From assembly GCA_009733575.1 (NCBI GenBank), contig ML769455.1:124001-188000 (forward strand): a DNA stretch of 64,000 bases. Reading direction: 5' to 3'. The stretch is from Gymnopus androsaceus JB14 (Eukaryota > Basidiomycota > Agaricomycetes > Agaricales > Omphalotaceae). Under the pieces are notes generated by a model. It saw only the letters and a program-made list of their open reading frames with translations, had not been told where the DNA came from and ran no database searches. This document shows, piece by piece, positions 58,690 to 64,000 of this stretch. A program made the translations under genes and the position numbers. The first letter of the stretch is position 1, and each line of letters opens with the position of its first letter.

Positions 58690-58985
58690 AACCTGTTCAT
58701 TAGAATTGAGGGAGTGGCAGCTGCGCTTGAGTTGGACAAGCTGAAGCCCCCAGTTATTGTGCAGCTGTGAGCTCATGATTTTAGAATGTGACAGTAATGG
58801 AAGTAATCAAGTTGTTATACCTCGATCTCCCTCCGAGTCCGTAGTGTACGTGTTTTTTTATACAGTGTAGAAATATTTCAAACACGGCTGAAGAATGTGT
58901 ACTTCCTCCAAGACGCATCATATTTCTGTATTCTAGAAAAATCTCCAGTATTCCGAGGTGTTTGTTTTCAGGACTGATGAAATGG
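58690..58985 (-). pseudogene. Truncated copy B of the one-TM/coiled-coil gene
   Basis: This stretch matches copy C at 59770-60090. Shared text includes GAATTGAGGGAGTGGC, CGCTTGAGTTG.ACAAGCTGAAGC, ATACCTCGATCTCCCTC, TAGTGTACGTGTTTTTTTATAC and TGTGTACTTC.TCCAAGA.GCATCAT. It covers exons 2 and 3 and the end of intron 1. Exon 1, which encodes the membrane segment, is missing. The homology stops at about 58985, where an AT-rich palindromic segment begins. The exon 2/3 region also carries small insertions relative to copy C, so it is not expected to encode a protein. Confidence 0.7.
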
Positions 58986-59300
58986 TTACAACTACCATTT
59001 CAGCTGACCTGAAATGAAGTACTTCGGCCGGCTTCGGTAGAGTATATTTTCGGGTCTGCTGAAATGAATTATTTCATGTCCTGTCCGAAAAATGTCATTT
59101 CGGAAATTCGCAGAAAGTCTGAATTTATTTCCTTCTGTAGTTCTATGAATTATTTACTTTGTGTAATCCTTCAAAAAGTATATTTCAAGTAGTGAATAAA
59201 ATAATTTATTTCACACAATGCTTCAGTCAGACTGAAGCATAATTATTGGCAGTGTGATTGCTTCAATCAAATGCAAAAATTAATGATAACTTCAGTACTG
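58986..59300. repeat. AT-rich segment with several short palindromes
   Basis: Palindromic or near-palindromic pieces follow each other: GAAATGGTTACAACTACCATTTC at about 58979, GTGAATAAAATAATTTATTTCAC at about 59193, and the near-perfect ATGCTTCAGTCAGACTGAAGCAT at about 59219. CTGAAATGA-like words recur. No coding frame. The position at the truncation of copy B suggests an inserted non-autonomous element or a breakpoint. Clear terminal repeats for the whole unit were not found. Confidence 0.5.
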
Positions 59301-59527
59301 CGAGCAAAACGACGTTACGAGTCGAGCCTATGCACTATACTGTTGTTATACTAGATGGTTCATCAACATACCTTTAGCAGAGCTATGATCTAGAGCCACT
59401 AGTGGCTTGATATGCTCTGAGTCAATGAATCGGAAAGCTATCGTTCAGCCTCGTGATTGTAGCTAGTCGGCATTACGCCATCACTCGATCGATCTGGTAA
59501 CGAGCGCTTTGACTTCGATTGTCGAAT

Positions 59528-59725
59528 AATTAATATGAAGAGATTTACCGACACAAAAATCAAGTGCAATATGTAATAGCAAGGAGCTGAAAACATGAAA
59601 GCAAAAACAAAAACCCCCAAAAAGACATTAATATGAAGAGATTCACTGACTCAAGAAACAAGTGAAATATATAGACATAAGTAGCAAGGAGCTGAAAACA
59701 TGAAAGTAAAAAAAAATCTCAAAAA
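59528..59725. repeat. About 100-bp imperfect tandem duplication
   Basis: ATTAATATGAAGAGATT starts both units, at about 59529 and 59627. Both end with AGCAAGGAGCTGAAAACATG, AAAG and A-rich runs. Differences are small substitutions and an insertion in the middle. The pair sits in the 3' flank of copy C and is non-coding. Confidence 0.75.
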
Positions 59726-59752
59726 GTCCGTTGTCTCGAGGCAAATGAGCCG

Positions 59753-60379
59753 CTAGACCGTTAAAAGCGGTCCATCTGAATTGAGGGAGTGGCGGCTACG
59801 CTTGAGTTGAACAAGCTGAAGCTCCCAGTCAGTGCGCCTCTGCGAGCTCATGGATTTAGAGCGCTGAAGAAATGCAGATTGCCACTATTAGTATGTGACA
59901 TTAAAGTAATCAAACCATACCTCGATCTCCCTCTGTAGTGTACGTGTTTTTTTATACAATTTGGAAATAGTCCAAACACGGTCGAAGGATGTGTACTTCT
60001 TCCAAGATGCATCATGATCCCTCAGAGAGATTTCAATCATGTCTTTCTGTATTCTGTGAGCAACATTCAGTATCAAAGTGTCAGGCCTGACGAAAACTGA
60101 CAATACTTACCGAAGTAAACGTTCCTCGTATTCCATGATGCATGTGCTATGGATAGGAAACATTGCGTGCAGGTCCGTCTTTTGGCCTTTTAGTAGCTGG
60201 TCAACGTCTATGACAGTTCCCTCTAGCCAGCGGAATGTCAAGCAAGGAAAGCAGAGGAAACGCAATGTGATCAGAACACCGAGCGCAAGGGCGAACACGC
60301 ATGATAGGGGGTTCGATATTAGTGGAAGGATATCCTGCATGAGGAACTGAGTGAATGTTTCGAAACTAGAGAAGGTCAT
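59753..60379 (-). CDS. Small one-TM/coiled-coil protein, copy C
   Basis: ATG at 60379 (MTFSSFETFTQFLMQDILP). Three exons, 60111-60379, 59921-60053 and 59753-59863, sum to 513 bases, 170 residues, with no frame break. One membrane segment (SCVFALALGVLITLRFLCFP) comes first. The family signature LTFRWLEGTVIDVDQLLKGQ and MEYEERLLR is shared with copy A. Then come IQKDMIEISLRDHDASWKK, a basic helical part (VWTISKLYKKTRTLQREIER), and a hydrophilic tail with ELQLVQLKRSRHSLNSD. The predicted topology is one N-terminal anchor with a helical, basic cytoplasmic or lumenal domain. The family is not recognised. It is the intact member of a set of at least three copies next to the HD genes. Confidence 0.72.
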
Positions 60380-62011
60380 AGCTCCGTGTAGAATTGAAGT
60401 GCAAGAAAGGCTGGTCCTTGTTGGCGGTATGGATGAACATATAAAGCCAAGAAGCGGCAAGCAATGGGAAAAGATAAATCAAGATAAAAAGATTTGAGCG
60501 TCGCTGAAATTCCTACCATTTCCAAGTAAGTGTTGCCAAAGTGTTGCGGTCTAATATTAACATGATCACCGTCATTGTTGGTTCATTCACCCGAGGATCT
60601 GACCCTGGTATGTGAGCACTGGATAGGTGATCCGAGGCCTCCAAGCAGGCTGTAAGCCTTTTGTAGCCTGCTTGAAGATCTTCTGTATCGGAAAAGACTG
60701 GCTGGAATCATTGGGAGGTTCGGTAAGAGCAATCAGGTTTCGGAGTCACAAAAGTTCGCGCGCGCTAGAGACACGCCAAGTCAGCAGCTTTTCCCTTTTT
60801 GCCCGTAACTGGGACCACTGGATTAGAATCAAGATCTGCCTGTAACAACTTGTTGGACCATTCAAATCGTGATGGCGGAGAATCGATGGGAATACACAGA
60901 CAACTGTAGGCCGAGGAGTACAAATTTACACCCTTTTACACCTATCTGAATGCATATCTGCATTGGACAGAATATAGTTTCGAACTCGTCGCCACAGTAT
61001 CTGATTCTAGTAATAGTGCATGACAGTCCTTTTGCTGCAACATCATCATGGAAGACAACTGAGTTATTCGATCCCATTTCTTCATAAGCGTATGCTATGT
61101 TGGACAAGATCGCACGCCAGTTAAAGTTCGTTCGTCTCGGTGATCCATCCAGCGGAGACCGACCCATGGTATAACAGTGGCATATGTTTGCAACACCATC
61201 CGGAGCAGAGTGCGTAAGCGGCATTATCAGTGTCAGGACTCAGGAAGCCCTCAGCTCCGCCACAAAAATACTAGAGCGAGTCAAGAAAGAGTCTTTGGGT
61301 ATCATTCGGTAGCAGTGGTTTGACTTGGGTTTGACGGCTTCCTTGAAGTTGGTTGTTGTGGTTGTAGAGGCGCTAAGTACTTGACAGACGTCGATTAAAT
61401 TGAAAAAAGTCTGATCATAGTAAGTTCCGTTCAAGCACAAGCAGCACCATCGATGTTCGATGCCTTGCTAGCGCACCGATTTTGGGCACTGTACCACTTT
61501 CTGCAGAGTCCAGGCCAGAAGAGGATAATTTTCACAGATATTTACTTTGGCGATGACCATGAACTGCAACGCGCCGACTTCATGTAATGATTTTGAGCTG
61601 AATTTGAGTTATGTATTCCAAACGAGTATGAGTACATGGTTATACTTTGTACAAAACAGAAAACAGAACAGACGGAGTGTAAAATGCAGGGGGTATAAGT
61701 AGTTGAAGTATAAAGTACTTGACGCGAGCTAGGGAAAGCAGGAATACAGGAAAGCAACAAGCAAGAACAGGCATGCATAGCGACGATGACGAGGGGAGGT
61801 GGAGCGAGAACATACTGGGGTTTGCAAGTTGGGATAGTGGATAGCATATGTATGGGTGGTGCATAGGTAGATGAATGCATAAAGTACTGGGAATTCATAC
61901 AATGAAGAGAGGGGATATAAAGATAATTGGATAATGCTATGCAGAGAACGAAATAAAATTTAGTATGCGATGCGAATGAAGAGGACGGATGCACGGGAAG
62001 GAGTTGCGAAT
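60380..62011. other. Stretch between copy C and HD1, weak coding traces
   Basis: No confident gene. On the minus strand 60862-61440 has protein-like pieces in more than one frame (for example AYAYEEMGSNNSVVFHDDV at about 61010-61070) that do not join into a model I can support, so it may be a decayed gene. A long minus-strand frame at 61542-62084 is Ser/His/Cys-rich and looks like 3' flank rather than coding. Confidence 0.35.
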
Positions 62012-64000
62012 TCATGAAGAAGCGGAAGCGGCGAACGTCTCCCTCGTAGGCGTCGGTCCAGGCCACACGCCTCCTGCCCTGCACCCATCAACCCCAAACC
62101 ACCCACCTCGACTTCGAAGTTGGGAAACGGACTCCATCCCGAGATCAAAGTTGAAATCGTCAAGAGGGAAGGTAGTCCCATCGAATATCGAGTCGAATTC
62201 GAAACGAGCGTTGTAGGGTCGAATGGGGCGGAGGCGGAGGGATCGAAGGATGAGGTGAAGTTTGGTATTACGGAGTTGGTACCCGTAGAGGAAAGGGAGG
62301 CAGGTGCAAGAGGTGATTTGGCCTCTACCTGCTGCACCTTACCCACCCTCGACTCTAATTCGACCTCGGGGTTAGCGATACTAACACTATCCCCATCTGG
62401 CGTCCCCAAACAAACTATCCGTATCCACATCCCCATCCGCCTCGTCTTCCGTCTCTGAAGCGTCAGTAAGACTTCCAGAGGCTGAGAGGGCTGGAGTGCC
62501 CGGTGAGGAGAGACCTTCGTCGTCATAGGATGGACGACCGGGAGGAAGTGGAAGCAGATCGAGAGAAGACGGAGAGGTCTGCGAGGTCGATAGAGAGAGG
62601 GTAGGGTTGGATTGGTGGTGGGATGGGGCCGGCATTAGACGTACTAGAAGGACTAGCACGAGGCGACGGTCGTATCCTCTGACCTAACAACAGGATCCAA
62701 CGCACCCAAACCATATCGATAAAATGGATCCAACGGATCCGATGACTCGAACGGATCCACGAACCCAAACTCGTTTCCCTGCGTCTGGGTCTGGTAGAAC
62801 CAAGTATCCAACATGGAAGAAGGGAACCCGTCGAATGTTACTGGTTCCTGCTCCTCTGGATGAGTGGGGATTGGGATTGGAGTAGGGTCGGAGACGCTTC
62901 GGAAGCTGGAGGAGTTGAGTGCTGTGCGGAGACGTTTGGTTGATGAGGAGACTGGTTCTGGATCATGGGTTTCGGAGGAGGCGCGTTTGCGTTTGAGGTT
63001 GGATAGGGATGGGGAGGGTGAGTCGAAGGAGGAAAATGTCGAGGTCGTTGGGGAGGGAGACGGCGAGGCGTCCAATCTGTGATACAATAGTAGTTAGCGA
63101 TGAATCAAGTATCAGAAAAGACAAGATAAAGCAACAGGTGTCCAAAAGACAAAAGAAAGCCAGAGTCAAAGCAGTCCAAGCCCAATTCGTCAAAGCGACG
63201 CAATAAAAGTATAAGTACCTTGGTCGTTTATTATCTTCATCTTCGTCTTCATCTTCCATATTTCTTCTCTTCCGCTTATTCTTCTTCTCCTGCTCCCTGA
63301 ACTTCCTCGCCTCCTCTCCCAGCTCAGGCGTCCACTGCTTGACCTGACCTACCACCTCAAGCGCCAACGCACTTGGACCAGCAAATCTGTGCAAGTTGGG
63401 ATTGTGGTGGTTTCGATAGAGCAGCTGAGCTTCGTTTTCCAGCAACCTGAACCGCATCTCGGCTTCAAGCAGGAGTAGACGTGCGAGTTTCTTTCGCAGG
63501 ACGGAGTGGCAAGACCCCTGGAATAAATGAAAAACTCGGTGGCAGCTGCGACCAAGTCTTTTCTAGAGCTATACTTTAGCTCGTTGGTGCCAGGGCCGAC
63601 GTCTCGGTGTTTTCGGCGGTACGTCGTCAGCAGGAGGTTTGTTGCTGGAGAGAAGGTTTGTCCAGCCGATTCGACGTCGGACGTCGATGAACCAGGCGTC
63701 GATGAGGCGGCGTTCGCTGTTGGTCGAAGCGGCCCATTGGTCTTTCAGGGAAGCAGGTGGGTACGGGTTGTGTAGGTTGGAGAGGAGCCAGGTGTAGGTT
63801 TCGGTTATGTATGGGGCGATTGGAGTGGGCGCGGGCGAAGGTGAAGGGGAGCGAGAGTCGAGGGCGAGGAGGGTGCTTCTTCTTCTTCAAGCGCCAAAGC
63901 CTCGAGATCCTCGCGAACTTTACCAGCGGCCCCCTCTATTTCAACTTCTAAGTTCACGAAAATGTCACAAAGAAGTTCCATGCATTCGCTGACACCAAGA
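62012..64000 (-). CDS. HD1 homeodomain mating-type (MAT-A/HD locus) protein, 5' partial
   Basis: HD1 proteins pair with HD2 partners from the other mating type and control dikaryon development. The gene enters from the right edge. An N-terminal helical region (GAAGKVREDLEALALEEEE) is followed by the homeodomain: YTWLLSNLHNPYPPASLKDQ, then RRLIDAWFIDVRRRIGWTNL, whose WFxxxRRRIGW is the HD1 recognition helix. Later parts are a charged KKNKRKRRNMEDEDEDED nuclear-type segment, a Ser/Pro-rich stretch with LKRKRASSETHDPEP, and a C-terminal FEFDSIFDGTTFPLDDFNFD block; the stop is near 62012. An intron ending TATCACAG precedes LDASPSPSPT. Frame breaks occur at about 63860, 62680, 62410 and 62210, so exon joints are approximate. 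A divergent HD2 would be expected to the right. Confidence 0.8.

Noticed and set aside
61542..62084. 180-codon minus-strand ORF downstream of HD1
   Set aside because: Ser/His/Tyr-rich with no family likeness, and lies in the 3' flank of the HD1 gene; it overlaps the HD1 end in another frame.

Overview
The window reads as nuclear DNA of a filamentous basidiomycete, most likely a mushroom-forming Agaricomycete. Genes are dense and on both strands, introns are numerous and about 45-60 nt, and some intergenic gaps are very short. The protein types fit: an F-box/leucine-rich protein of the mushroom kind, a DMC1 meiotic recombinase, an OYE flavoenzyme, and an HD1 homeodomain mating-type protein with the WFxxxRRRxGW signature. 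No rRNA, tRNA, CRISPR or prokaryotic feature was seen.

Layout. 1-3.5 kb: tail of an RS-rich protein and small hypothetical genes. 3.5-16.8 kb: conserved housekeeping block with SURF1 (cytochrome oxidase assembly), SLA2 (endocytic adaptor), a Ser/Pro-rich unknown, a voltage-sensor-like membrane protein, CWC25 (splicing), a small unknown and DMC1. 17-23.6 kb: accessory stretch with a 171-bp MITE-like foldback, an F-box gene, a 5'-truncated aldo/keto reductase pseudogene, an orphan gene, and an inverted relic of the reductase 3' end. 23.8-54.9 kb: second conserved block with a large membrane-anchored unknown, a PLD-like protein, a WDR20/CreC-like WD40 protein, an NDUFA9-like protein, REV7, SNX4, a PTM1/GPR107-like protein, RPB2, fructosamine kinase, an OYE, a Kv channel, prephenate dehydrogenase, a tyrosine phosphatase and an unknown. 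55-64 kb: repeat-rich, gene-poor HD mating-type neighbourhood. It has an HD1 gene running off the right edge, a second HD1 copy reduced to its C-terminal part, and three copies (one truncated) of a small one-TM/coiled-coil gene interleaved with the HD1 copies.

Two signals cut across the window. First, conserved single-copy genes (RPB2, SLA2, CWC25, DMC1, REV7, OYE, the PLD gene) carry single-base insertions or deletions, mostly in 1-7 base homopolymers, that break the frame while homology continues on both sides. This looks like residual sequencing error rather than gene decay, so CDS spans below are given across these breaks. Second, at least four and probably five introns begin with GC instead of GT (two in SURF1, one each in DMC1, REV7 and the 23.8-kb gene), more than the usual roughly 1 percent. 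Both should be kept in mind when using the gene models. Exon joints were read by eye from splice consensus, phase and family conservation.
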